A DNA stretch of 64,000 nucleotides from Roseiarcus sp963824475 (GTDB lineage Bacteria; Pseudomonadota; Alphaproteobacteria; Rhizobiales; Beijerinckiaceae). The translations under genes and the position numbers were made by a program. The notes beneath the pieces are model-generated. The model was not told where the DNA came from, did no database searches, and saw only the letters and a list, made by a program, of their open reading frames with translations. The stretch covers positions 310,001-374,000 of the forward strand of contig CAWGPR010000009.1 in the NCBI GenBank assembly GCA_963824475.1. Direction: 5' to 3'. Shown here one piece after another: positions 53,902 to 62,065 of this stretch (positions are counted from its first letter, which is position 1; each line of letters opens with the position of its first letter).

Positions 53902-55104
53902 ATGCGCGAAGCTGTGATCGTATCGACCGCGCGGACGGCGATCGGAAAAGCTTATCGCGGTGCGTTCAACAATACCACCGCACCGACGCTCGGCGGCCAC
54001 GTCATCCGCACAGTCGTCGAGCGCGCCGGAATCGATCCGGGCGAGGTCGATGACGTCGTCATGGGAGCCGCCCAGCAACAGGGAACGTCCGGCAACAATG
54101 TCGCACGACATGCGGCGCTTCGCGCCGGTCTCCCCGAGAGCGTCGCAGCGATGTCGATCGACCGCAAATGCTCTTCCGGCCTGATGGCGATCGCAACGGC
54201 GGCAAAATATATCATCAATGATGGTGCACCGGTCGCCATCGGCGGCGGCCTCGAGTTCATCAGCCTAGTCCAGAACGACAAGGTCAACCGTTATCGGGCA
54301 TGGGATCCGTGGATCTTGGCAAACGCGGCGGGACTTGCGTCCTCCATGATCGAGACCGCCGAGCTTGTTGCGGAACGTTACGGAATCAGCCGCGAAGCAC
54401 AGGACGAATATGCGCTTCAATCCCAGCAGCGGATCGCGCAGGCTCAGACCGAAGGCCGCTTCGACCGCGAGATTGTACCGCTGACCACGGTAATGACCGT
54501 GACCGGTCCAAATAACGCAGAGACAGCCGAGAAGGAGATCACGCTCGCGCGCGACGAAGGCAATCGCCCGCGAACGACGCTAGAAGACCTAGCAAAGCTG
54601 CAGCCGGTCTTCAAAGGTGGCCGGTTTGTAAAGGAAGGCCGTTTTGTCACGGCAGGAAACGCCTCGCAGCTTTCCGACGGTGCGGCGGCGGTGCTGCTGA
54701 TGGAAGCCAAGGAGGCCGAAAGACGCGGATTCGAACCGCTGGGTGCTTATCGCGGAATGGCTGTCGCCGGCTGCGCCCCGGAAGAAATGGGGATCGGCCC
54801 GGTATTTGCTGTGCCCAAGCTGTTGGAGCGCAACGGTCTCAGGATCGAAGACATCGATCTTTGGGAACTGAACGAGGCGTTCGCGTCGCAGTTGCTCTAT
54901 TGCCGCGATCGACTGGGCATTCCCACCGAACGGCTCAATGTTTCGGGCGGTGCGATCGCAATCGGTCATCCCTACGGCATGACCGGAGCGCGGTGTGTGG
55001 GCCATTTGATGCATGAAGGAAAGCGCCGAGGTGCCCGCCTTGGGATCGTGACGATGTGCTGCGCAGGCGGCATGGGTGCCGCCGGCCTATTCGAAATCTT
55101 CTGA
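53902..55104 (+). CDS. Thiolase (acetyl-CoA acyltransferase)
   Basis: The 400-residue thiolase has the acyl-accepting Cys in DRKCSSGLMAIATAAKY, the catalytic His in GGAIAIGHPYGMTGARCVGH, and the second Cys in VTMCCAGGMGAAGLFEIF. NEAF is present in WELNEAFASQLL. It cleaves a 3-oxoacyl-CoA at the end of the beta-oxidation round. ATG 53902 is preferred over the adjoining TTG 53899. The stop overlaps the ATG at 55104 of the downstream bifunctional gene frame, which indicates coupling. Confidence 0.92.
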   Translation: MREAVIVSTARTAIGKAYRGAFNNTTAPTLGGHVIRTVVERAGIDPGEVDDVVMGAAQQQGTSGNNVARHAALRAGLPESVAAMSIDRKCSSGLMAIATAAKYIINDGAPVAIGGGLEFISLVQNDKVNRYRAWDPWILANAAGLASSMIETAELVAERYGISREAQDEYALQSQQRIAQAQTEGRFDREIVPLTTVMTVTGPNNAETAEKEITLARDEGNRPRTTLEDLAKLQPVFKGGRFVKEGRFVTAGNASQLSDGAAAVLLMEAKEAERRGFEPLGAYRGMAVAGCAPEEMGIGPVFAVPKLLERNGLRIEDIDLWELNEAFASQLLYCRDRLGIPTERLNVSGGAIAIGHPYGMTGARCVGHLMHEGKRRGARLGIVTMCCAGGMGAAGLFEIF

Positions 55105-55118
55105 TGAGAGGTCGGGAC

Positions 55119-57176
55119 ATGGTCCGCACCGAAAGCCATGGCGACGTGTACGTCGTGATTGTGCACAATCCGCCGGTCAATGCACTGTCTCAAGCCGTCC
55201 GCCAAGGTCTCCACGACGCAATCGAAATTGCGACGAAAGATGACACGGTGCGCGCGATCGTGATCCGCTGCGACGGACGCGGCTTTTTTGCCGGCGCCGA
55301 CCTGGCCGAGATCGGCAAGCCGTCCGCTTTGCCCCTCCCGCACCTGATCGACATGATCGAGGCGATTGACAAACCGGTTGTCGCGACCATTCATGGCAAT
55401 GCCCTTGGCGGCGGCCTTGAATTGGCCCTTGGCTGTCATTTTCGGGTCGCCGTGCCGTCCGCAAAATTGGGTTTGCCCGAAGTGAAGCTTGGGCTGGTGC
55501 CCGGCGCGGGCGGAACGCAGCGCCTGCCGCGAGTGATCGGCGTCGGCAACGCACTCGAGATGACCGCCACCGGCGAGACGATCACGGCGCCGCGCGCGCG
55601 AGAGATCGGTCTCGTCGATCATCTCGCCGGTGAGAATAGCTTGGCGGCCGATGCAATCGGCTTTGCGCACCGCGTGGCGGCGGAAGGCCACGATCTGCCA
55701 CGCGCCTCATCGCGAAGTGACGGGCTCGCCGACGCCGCGCGCGACCCTGAGATCTTCGAGCGTTTCCAGGCGAGAATCGCCGGCAAGACAAAGGGCTTTG
55801 AAGCGCTTGCCGCCTGCATCGAGGCGGTCAGAGCCGCGATTGAGCGTCCGTTCGCCGAAGGGATGGCTCATGAGCGCCAATTGTTCGCCAAGCTCGTGAG
55901 AAGCGATCAGTCGAAGGCTTTGCGCCACGTGTTCTTCGCCGAACGCGCAGCCGCGAAAATCAACGGGCTCTCGCCGGATACCTCCCGTATCCCAGTGGCG
56001 CATGTCGGGATTGTGGGCGCCGGTACGATGGGCGGCGGCATCGCGATGAATTTCTTGTCCGTGGGCACCCCCGTGACGATTGTCGAGCGCGATCAGGCGT
56101 CGCTTGATCGCGGTATCGCAACAATCCGACGCAACTATGAACGCACCGCAAGCCGTGGACGGCTTACGCCGGAAGCCGTCGAGAACGCGATGGCCCTTCT
56201 GACTCCCAGTCTCGCGTTTGAGGATCTTTCGAGCTGCGATCTTATCATCGAGGCCGTGTTCGAAAACATGGCGGTCAAGAAGGACGTTTTTCGTCGTCTG
56301 GATTCCATTGCAAAGCAGGACGCTGTCCTGGCCTCGAATACCAGCCGTCTGAACATCGACGCCATGGCCTCCGAAACTCGACGGCCGGAGGCCGTGATAG
56401 GGCTACACTTCTTTTCACCGGCCAATGTCATGCGGCTTCTGGAGATTGTGCGTGGGGCGAGAACCGGCTTGCCGCAGCTTGCCGCCGCGATGGATATCGC
56501 CAAGCGGATCGGGAAGACTGCGGTGGTGTCGGGCGTCGGTCCTGGTTTCATTGGCAACCGGATGCTCGGTCTTCGTCAGAGGCAGGCGCAAGCGCTGATA
56601 CTTGCGGGCGCCAAGCCATGGGATGTCGACCGCGTTCTCACAGGTTTCGGCTTTCCCATGGGCCCATTTCAGATGAGCGACATCGCCGGGCTCGATCTTG
56701 GCTGGCGGCCGGAGACTTCGAAGGGAGAGACGATCCGCGACCTGCTTTGCGAACGTGGCAGGTGTGGGCAGAAGACCTCCAAGGGGTACTACGACTATGA
56801 TGCGGACCGCATCCCGACGCCCTCTTCCGAAGTGGAAGCGATCATCGCCGCGTTCGCCGAAAGCCGCAGCTACCGGCAACGCCTGTTCAGCAACGACGAA
56901 ATCCTGGAACGATTGCTGTACCCGATGATCAACGAGGGCGCAAAAATCCTCGATGAGGGGATCGCACAACGTGCGTCCGACATCGATGTGGTCTGGGTCA
57001 ACGGATACGGCTGGCCGGCATTCACCGGCGGGCCGATGTACTGGGCCAACTCCATTGGCCTGGATAGAATTGTTGCTGGCCTTCGCTCCTTCGCGGGCGA
57101 GTTGGCAGCGGATTTCGCGCTCTCGCCGCTGCTGTTGGAGAAAGCTGCTGCAGGAGAAGGCTTCGCTCGCTCCTAA
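55119..57176 (+). CDS. FadB/FadJ-like enoyl-CoA hydratase/3-hydroxyacyl-CoA dehydrogenase
   Basis: The 685-residue bifunctional enzyme has an N-terminal crotonase with both catalytic Glu (GNALGGGLELALGCHFRVAV and LGLPEVKLGLVPGAGGTQRL). An NAD-dependent dehydrogenase follows, with the Rossmann motif HVGIVGAGTMGGGIAMNFLS, SNTSRLNIDAMA and the catalytic HFFSPANVMRLLEIV. Two C-terminal 3HCDH domains end the protein. It converts enoyl-CoA to 3-oxoacyl-CoA. ATG 55119 has GAGAGG at a good distance; ATG 55104 overlaps the thiolase stop and is possible. It is the last gene of the operon from 49181. Confidence 0.92.
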   Translation: MVRTESHGDVYVVIVHNPPVNALSQAVRQGLHDAIEIATKDDTVRAIVIRCDGRGFFAGADLAEIGKPSALPLPHLIDMIEAIDKPVVATIHGNALGGGLELALGCHFRVAVPSAKLGLPEVKLGLVPGAGGTQRLPRVIGVGNALEMTATGETITAPRAREIGLVDHLAGENSLAADAIGFAHRVAAEGHDLPRASSRSDGLADAARDPEIFERFQARIAGKTKGFEALAACIEAVRAAIERPFAEGMAHERQLFAKLVRSDQSKALRHVFFAERAAAKINGLSPDTSRIPVAHVGIVGAGTMGGGIAMNFLSVGTPVTIVERDQASLDRGIATIRRNYERTASRGRLTPEAVENAMALLTPSLAFEDLSSCDLIIEAVFENMAVKKDVFRRLDSIAKQDAVLASNTSRLNIDAMASETRRPEAVIGLHFFSPANVMRLLEIVRGARTGLPQLAAAMDIAKRIGKTAVVSGVGPGFIGNRMLGLRQRQAQALILAGAKPWDVDRVLTGFGFPMGPFQMSDIAGLDLGWRPETSKGETIRDLLCERGRCGQKTSKGYYDYDADRIPTPSSEVEAIIAAFAESRSYRQRLFSNDEILERLLYPMINEGAKILDEGIAQRASDIDVVWVNGYGWPAFTGGPMYWANSIGLDRIVAGLRSFAGELAADFALSPLLLEKAAAGEGFARS

Positions 57177-57411
57177 AGAGATCGGCGGGACCGCACGAGG
57201 GCGCTGTCGGCAGCACCGCGTGCGTTTGGACGTCGACCAGAGGATCGCACGAGCCTCTATGTGACCAACGACGGGCGGCCTGTGGAGTCCTTACGGGGAC
57301 AAATTCAGGACGCCAAGCTCCTGCGGTTAAAGGCGGGGGAGCCCGGGCAAGCGTTGCTCATTTGCATATCGTCGTCCAGTTCGTCCTCGAGCGGTTAGAC
57401 ACGGCTCAACT
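57177..57411. other. Convergent intergenic
   Basis: This 235-bp gap lies between the converging FadB-like gene and the TauD-type gene. I see no gene and no clear terminator hairpin. Confidence 0.4.
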
Positions 57412-58461
57412 TCATGCCCTGGCGGATAGTGGCCTCCCTACCGCGGCGATGCGGCTTACTGACCTCTTCCTGCCCCAATAGCTCTTGGCGATGTTGGGAA
57501 ACTGGGGTGGCCGCTTCTCCAACCGATGCGCGGCGAGCCATAGACGCTTCAGATGGCGTTTGTATCCGTTCGGCACATCGTCTTCATAGGGCGTCCGACC
57601 GTGCAGGACATGGTAGTTGTTGATGAACTGCATGTCGCCCGGCTCAAAGTCCATATAGACGTTGAAGTCGCGGTCGCGCGCCATTGTGCTCACAATGTCG
57701 AGCGCTTCGACCGCAGCTGGCGAAAGCCGTGGCGCGGCAGGATGGCGCTGCGAAGCGCGGATGAAGAACGGGACGAAGCTGACGAACAGGCGGTCGTCGT
57801 AGTCGGTGAAAACCGGGCGCATGAAGTAACCGGGGGCGCCGGCCGGTTGCTCTCCGCGCAGATCCCAAGGAAGCGGCTCGCTTAGCGTGTCCACCAGGTC
57901 CGGGCGCGTACGAACCAGTTCATTGTATATCGCAACCGCGTTGGCGACGCAGGACAAGCCGCCGCGCTTCGCCTTCCGCAAGCACAAGAGACCGACCAAA
58001 TCCGAACCATCGGTATGGTATTCGAGTCCGACAAGCCCCACCTCGTTTCCGCGCGACGTCGGATCTCCCGGCGTCCGGCCCTGATCAGTCACGTCGCCCA
58101 TGACGTGGCCCGCCATGTTCTGCGGCCAGGGATCGCCAAGATGAAGGCCGATGCCCCAGTAGAGAAGAGTCAAATCGTCATCGGAATAGCGTTCGGCCGC
58201 CAATCTGCTGAGCCGAACGAAGCCACGTCCCTCGATTAACTCGCGCTCGATCTCGGCGAGCTTTGCGGACAGGGTTGGAAGCGGAAACGCGTCTCGGTCG
58301 ATGTCGAGCAGGTCATGCGAGACAGACTTAGCATGGGTCAAGGCCTCGTCGAGCTCCCGCTGATCGTTGTCGTCAAGCCTGACCGTCCATCGGTTCGGAT
58401 CGCTCACATCACTGGCGCGCCAGTCGATCTGCGGTTCGAGAATGCGTGGGGTTGCGCTCAT
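57412..58461 (-). CDS. TauD/TfdA-family dioxygenase
   Basis: The 349-residue Fe(II)/2-oxoglutarate enzyme has iron ligands HxD in GLEYHTDGSDLVGLLCLR and the distal His in NNYHVLHGRTPYEDD, and a 2-oxoglutarate-binding Arg in KRHLKRLWLAAHRL. The N-terminal extension of about 60 residues (with LDDNDQRELDEALTHAKS) occurs in related alphaproteobacterial proteins. It hydroxylates a small organic acid or amine. Its start lies within the end of the marR gene (53-bp overlap), so the two are cotranscribed and coupled. Confidence 0.86.
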   Translation of the reverse strand: MSATPRILEPQIDWRASDVSDPNRWTVRLDDNDQRELDEALTHAKSVSHDLLDIDRDAFPLPTLSAKLAEIERELIEGRGFVRLSRLAAERYSDDDLTLLYWGIGLHLGDPWPQNMAGHVMGDVTDQGRTPGDPTSRGNEVGLVGLEYHTDGSDLVGLLCLRKAKRGGLSCVANAVAIYNELVRTRPDLVDTLSEPLPWDLRGEQPAGAPGYFMRPVFTDYDDRLFVSFVPFFIRASQRHPAAPRLSPAAVEALDIVSTMARDRDFNVYMDFEPGDMQFINNYHVLHGRTPYEDDVPNGYKRHLKRLWLAAHRLEKRPPQFPNIAKSYWGRKRSVSRIAAVGRPLSARA

Positions 58462-58936
58462 CTGAATTCTCCAAATTCGGGTTAGTCTTTTTGCTCGCTC
58501 TGGACGCGCTGTGGAACGCCAGCTTGAGCATTGCCTCGGAGGCGGCGAACAGCAGGTCGCACTCGGACTCGTTCAACGCGGCGGCCATGGCATCTTCGAG
58601 CCATGCCTCGCGGGCGCGGATGTCCTCCACCAGCAGCCGGCGCCCTCGCTCCGTCAGCGCAATCGTAATTTCGCGCCTGTCCGCCCCGTTGCGGGTCCGT
58701 TCGATCAGACCATCCTTCTCTAGGCTTGAGAGAATGCGGGTCAGCGATTGCGGCTGCAGACGCTCTTCAGCGGCAAGACGGGTCGCGGGGATAGGGCCGA
58801 GCCGGTGGAGGGTCCCAAGGATGCTCAGGGCCGACAGGGGCGCCGCACCTCGCGGACGCTCTGCCCGCAGCCGACGCCCGAGCGCCAGCACGGCCTTCAG
58901 GATCGATAAAGCCTCCGTGCGATGATCCTTCGCCAT
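58409..58936 (-). CDS. MarR-family regulator
   Basis: The 175-residue protein has LSALSILGTLHRLGPIPATR, the recognition helix RLQPQSLTRILSSLEKDGLI and the wing ERTRNGADRREITIALTERG. It is a paralog of the regulator at 20771. The C-terminus (PTHSRTADRLARQ) is encoded over the start of the downstream TauD-type gene. The palindrome TACGCATAGCGTA begins 5 bp upstream of its ATG and faces the divergent FUSC-type gene. It probably autoregulates. Confidence 0.87.
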   Translation of the reverse strand: MAKDHRTEALSILKAVLALGRRLRAERPRGAAPLSALSILGTLHRLGPIPATRLAAEERLQPQSLTRILSSLEKDGLIERTRNGADRREITIALTERGRRLLVEDIRAREAWLEDAMAAALNESECDLLFAASEAMLKLAFHSASRASKKTNPNLENSDERNPTHSRTADRLARQ

Positions 58937-58940
58937 ATGC

Positions 58941-58953
58941 TACGCATAGCGTA
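58941..58953. promoter_or_regulatory. MarR-type operator, TACGCATAGCGTA
   Basis: TACGC and GCGTA arms flank a 3-bp centre. It is equal to the site at 21402-21414 except for one central base. It lies between marR (58936) and the efflux gene (58994). Confidence 0.6.
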
Positions 58954-58993
58954 TTATTTTCCGATTGGCAAGCCGAGTGAAAGGAAAACGATC

Positions 58994-59746
58994 GTGTCTC
59001 TGGCCCCGGCGCATCTGTCGGAGGTGTTCCGCTGGTCCGCCGAAAGGGAAATCGAGAAGGCGGAGATCGTCGCGGCCGCGCTCGGCATGGCGGCGCCGTT
59101 GCTGTTCGCGCTGATCCGCGGTGATCTTGCTCCGAGACTGACGGCAGCCATGGGCGGCGTTGCCGTCGGGCGGGTCGAGATCGCTGCTGGGTTCAAGACC
59201 CATCTCCGGCGTGAGGTGGAAGCCCTGGCTCCCGCCATTCTCGCCGCTCTTCTGGCTGTGCTTTCTGCGGGCCATGGATGGCTTACGGGCGCCGCCTTGG
59301 TTCTGCTGTCCGGCATTGCCTCGATCGGCGGATTCAGCCGCGCCATGGCCGTCGCGACAACCCGCTTCATTCTGTTCCTTATGATCGTTAGCGCCGTGGC
59401 CACGCCGTCGGCGGCGCTCCACACAAAGGAAGCGGTCGGCTTTCTGGCGCTGGTCGCTGTCGGCGCGCTCTGGACTTCGGCGCTCAGTCTCGTTTTGGGC
59501 GTCATCGTCCGATGGCGTCGGCGGGCGAATATCTCTCGCCCGTCTGAGAGGTCGGTCGCCACGGTTCAGCGAAAATATGCGCGGTGGCGACGCTCCCTAA
59601 CGAGCCTCGCGGGCTGCCGGGCTCCCGTCCTGGGCGCTGGTCGGGGTCGTTGGACTTCTCGCCGGCGCTCGGCCCCTGCTGCGGGTCAGAAGCTACCTTC
59701 TGTATTCGGGACGGAATGGCCGGCGTTCATGCGGCCGTCTGCCTAG
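58994..59746 (+). pseudogene. FUSC-type aromatic acid exporter, truncated
   Basis: From GTG 58994 the protein has the N-terminal FUSC membrane domain: AAALGMAAPLLFALIRGDLA, the GGVAVGRVEIAAGFKTHLRR loop, LAPAILAALLAVLSAGHG, LTGAALVLLSGIASIGGFSR and TTRFILFLMIVSAVATP, ending RWRRRANISRPSE. Full proteins have about 350-700 residues with a second half. Here the frame is lost after about residue 205, and the 92-bp repeat follows at 59763. As the target of a divergent MarR it was probably an efflux gene for the ligand of that regulator. Confidence 0.7.
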
Positions 59747-59762
59747 GGCAGACGCGTCAGAC

Positions 59763-59854
59763 TGTCATTCGGCGTGGGGTCACGACGCCGATCGGCGCGA
59801 TAAGACATTGAAATGATTGAATTGGGTGGGGTCAGCTCATAACGCCGATTTACA
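59763..59854 (-). repeat. 92-bp TIR-bounded element, copy 2
   Basis: This is the exact reverse complement of 20596-20687, about 39 kb away. It lies between the truncated FUSC-type gene and the third marR gene. See copy 1 for its end structure. Confidence 0.85.
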
Positions 59855-59886
59855 CCAGTCACCTCAATGTGATCACACGTGGCTTG

Positions 59887-59903
59887 ACATAGTAAACCTA
59901 TGT
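59887..59903. promoter_or_regulatory. Possible MarR-type operator
   Basis: ACATAGTAAACCTATGT is a 6-5-6 inverted repeat. It overlaps a -35-like TTGACA at 59884-59889, about 65 bp before the marR gene at 59966. Autoregulation is inferred from position only. Confidence 0.5.
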
Positions 59904-59965
59904 GAAGTAAGTTTCCGCCGTGCAGCGGCAGGTTAAAAGGAGCATCATCAGTTTGTCGTACGTTA

Positions 59966-60451
59966 ATGTTAACTAAAGAAGTCCGACCTGATCGCCTGCA
60001 GGCGGCCACCGAGTTTCGCCGCAGCGTGACGCGGCTAAGCCGGCTCCTCGCGGCGAGCATGCCGAAAGGCGAGCTGAGCCCAACCAAACTATCGGCGCTG
60101 GGCATTCTTCACCGCGAGGGTCCGCTTTCGGCGAGCGGGCTCGCCTCGCGACTGGGCATTCTGCCGCAGTCGCTGACGCGTATTCTCTCGGACTTGGAAA
60201 GCGAGGACCTGCTGACGCGCGCACGCCATCCCGACGATGGCCGCGAGCACATTTTGAGGCCGACCGCCAAGGCCACCGCCCTCATGCGGGGGGAAGGTGT
60301 CCGGCGGGATGCGATCATACGGGAAACCATGCTGCGCGCGCTGACGCCTATCGAGATTGAACTGCTCTTCGTCGCCGCAAAGGCGATCAACAAGCTCGCC
60401 GACGCCTGGAGCGCCGCCGACGAAACCGCGGCAGAGGAGGCATTAGAATGA
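59966..60451 (+). CDS. MarR-family regulator
   Basis: The 161-residue protein has LSALGILHREGPLSASGLAS, the recognition helix RLGILPQSLTRILSDLESED and the wing ARHPDDGREHILRPTAKATA. It is the third member of the ILHREGP/PQSLTRIL-type MarR group in this window. It leads an operon: its stop overlaps the DUF1800 start by 4 bp (ATGA). A palindrome lies in its promoter region. The ligand is unknown. Confidence 0.87.
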   Translation: MLTKEVRPDRLQAATEFRRSVTRLSRLLAASMPKGELSPTKLSALGILHREGPLSASGLASRLGILPQSLTRILSDLESEDLLTRARHPDDGREHILRPTAKATALMRGEGVRRDAIIRETMLRALTPIEIELLFVAAKAINKLADAWSAADETAAEEALE

Positions 60452-62049
60452 AACTTCGAATTCTAGGGATTGCGACTGCGATCGGATGTCTGGCCTTGCC
60501 GGTCATTGAAAGCACACACGCCGGCACGGCTACCGAGGCCGAAGCGCTCCACGTCCTCAATCGTCTGGCGTTTGGGCCTCGACCGGGCGACATGGCGCGC
60601 GTGATGGCGATAGGGATCAACAGCTATATCGATGAACAGCTCCGCCCGGAGACGATCCCGCTTCCCGCCGCGTTGACCGAGCGCCTCGCCAAACTTTCCG
60701 CGGACGAGTTATCGCAGCCGGCGCTCATCACGACCTATCGCAGAATCAGCAAGGCTGCGATGGAGGACGGGACGGGCGGCGCGCCCGGCGGGGGGCTCGC
60801 AACGAGGGACACCCTCTACAAGAAGATGGCGCTCCGCTTCGGCGAGCTGCGCCTCATTCCGGCGCTCGAAAGTCCGCGGCAGCTCGAAGAGGTCATGGTT
60901 GACTTCTGGTTCAACCACTTCAACGTCGTCGCGGGCAAGGGGCTCGATCACGTTCTCATCGCGGATTACGAGCAGAAGGCGATCAGGCCCTATGTGATGG
61001 GCCGTTTCCGCGACCTCTTAGGCGCCACGGCGAAGCATCCGGCAATGCTGTTCTACCTCGACAACTGGCTCTCGGTTTCGCGCACGGCCGACAGCCGGGC
61101 CTTCATCCCAGGCACACGAAAGACGACGGACGGGCTCAACGAAAACTATGCGCGCGAACTGATGGAGTTGCATACGCTCGGCGTGGACGCCGGATACACC
61201 CAGGCCGACGTCACGACGCTGGCGCGCATGCTGACCGGCTGGTCCTTCGATCCCAGGCGCGCCGATAACGGCGACAGTTTTCGGTTCTTTGCCGGACTCC
61301 ACGACAACGGCGACAAAGTCTGGCTAGGCAAGCCCGTGCCGGTCAAGGGCGTGGCGGAAGGAGAATGGGCGCTCGATGTCCTGGCCTCCAGTCCGGCCAC
61401 CGCGCACCATATCTCCTACGAGCTAGCCCAATACTTTGTCGCGGACGATCCGCCGCCGGCGCTGGTTGATCAACTGGCGCAGCGCTTCCTGGCCACGGAT
61501 GGCGACATCCGCGCTGTCCTCGAGACGCTGTTCAAGAGTTCCGAATTTCGTGATCCCAAGAATTTCGGCGCGAAGTTCAAGACGCCGTACCAGTATGTGA
61601 TCTCGGTGGTGCGCGCGGCGGGCGTCGAGGTCAATAACGTCCGACCGCTGCAGGCGGCCATGTACCGGATGGGAATGCGTCTTTATGGCTGCCAGTCGCC
61701 CGACGGCTACAAAAACACGCGAGAAGTCTGGCTCAACCCCGATGCGCTGGCGCAGCGCATCAGCTTTGCGACCGGAATTGGCCTGGGCCGCTCACCGCTT
61801 GCCGCAGGTATCGACGACACCGTTGACAATGACCCCTACGCAAGCGGCTCGCCCCGAGGCCCCGTCGCCGCCCCTCTGGCTTCGCAAGGCGTCGCCTCGG
61901 CCGACGGCCCGCCTCTGGACGTGAATGCAGTGCTTGCCACGGTCGGAGATCAGATTTCGGCGCAGACCCGCTCGAGAATCGCTTCCCTGGGACCGTCGCC
62001 CCTCGATGCCGGTCTCGTGCTGGGAAGCCCCGACTTCATGCGTCGATAA
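60448..62049 (+). CDS. DUF1800-family exported protein
   Basis: The 533-residue protein has a Sec-type signal peptide (MKLRILGIATAIGCLALPVI, then ESTHAG) and the DUF1800 pattern: LHVLNRLAFGPRPGDMARVM, then MVDFWFNHFNVVAGKGLDHV, LNENYARELMELHTLGVDAG and TLARMLTGWSFDPRR. The biochemical role is unknown. The family nearly always pairs with a DUF1501 protein, as here at 62066. It is translationally coupled to marR. The length and ends are normal. Confidence 0.9.
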   Translation: MKLRILGIATAIGCLALPVIESTHAGTATEAEALHVLNRLAFGPRPGDMARVMAIGINSYIDEQLRPETIPLPAALTERLAKLSADELSQPALITTYRRISKAAMEDGTGGAPGGGLATRDTLYKKMALRFGELRLIPALESPRQLEEVMVDFWFNHFNVVAGKGLDHVLIADYEQKAIRPYVMGRFRDLLGATAKHPAMLFYLDNWLSVSRTADSRAFIPGTRKTTDGLNENYARELMELHTLGVDAGYTQADVTTLARMLTGWSFDPRRADNGDSFRFFAGLHDNGDKVWLGKPVPVKGVAEGEWALDVLASSPATAHHISYELAQYFVADDPPPALVDQLAQRFLATDGDIRAVLETLFKSSEFRDPKNFGAKFKTPYQYVISVVRAAGVEVNNVRPLQAAMYRMGMRLYGCQSPDGYKNTREVWLNPDALAQRISFATGIGLGRSPLAAGIDDTVDNDPYASGSPRGPVAAPLASQGVASADGPPLDVNAVLATVGDQISAQTRSRIASLGPSPLDAGLVLGSPDFMRR

Positions 62050-62065
62050 ATCAGGAGATCGTATA

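Noticed and set aside
990..57400. tRNA or rRNA genes
   Set aside because: No cloverleaf-like arrangement with a T-loop and CCA-side stem, nor any rRNA core sequence, was noticed on either strand; a covariance search would be needed to exclude them fully.
59868..59877. TGTGATCACA as a CRP site
   Set aside because: CRP sites need about 6 bp between the TGTGA and TCACA arms; here the arms touch.
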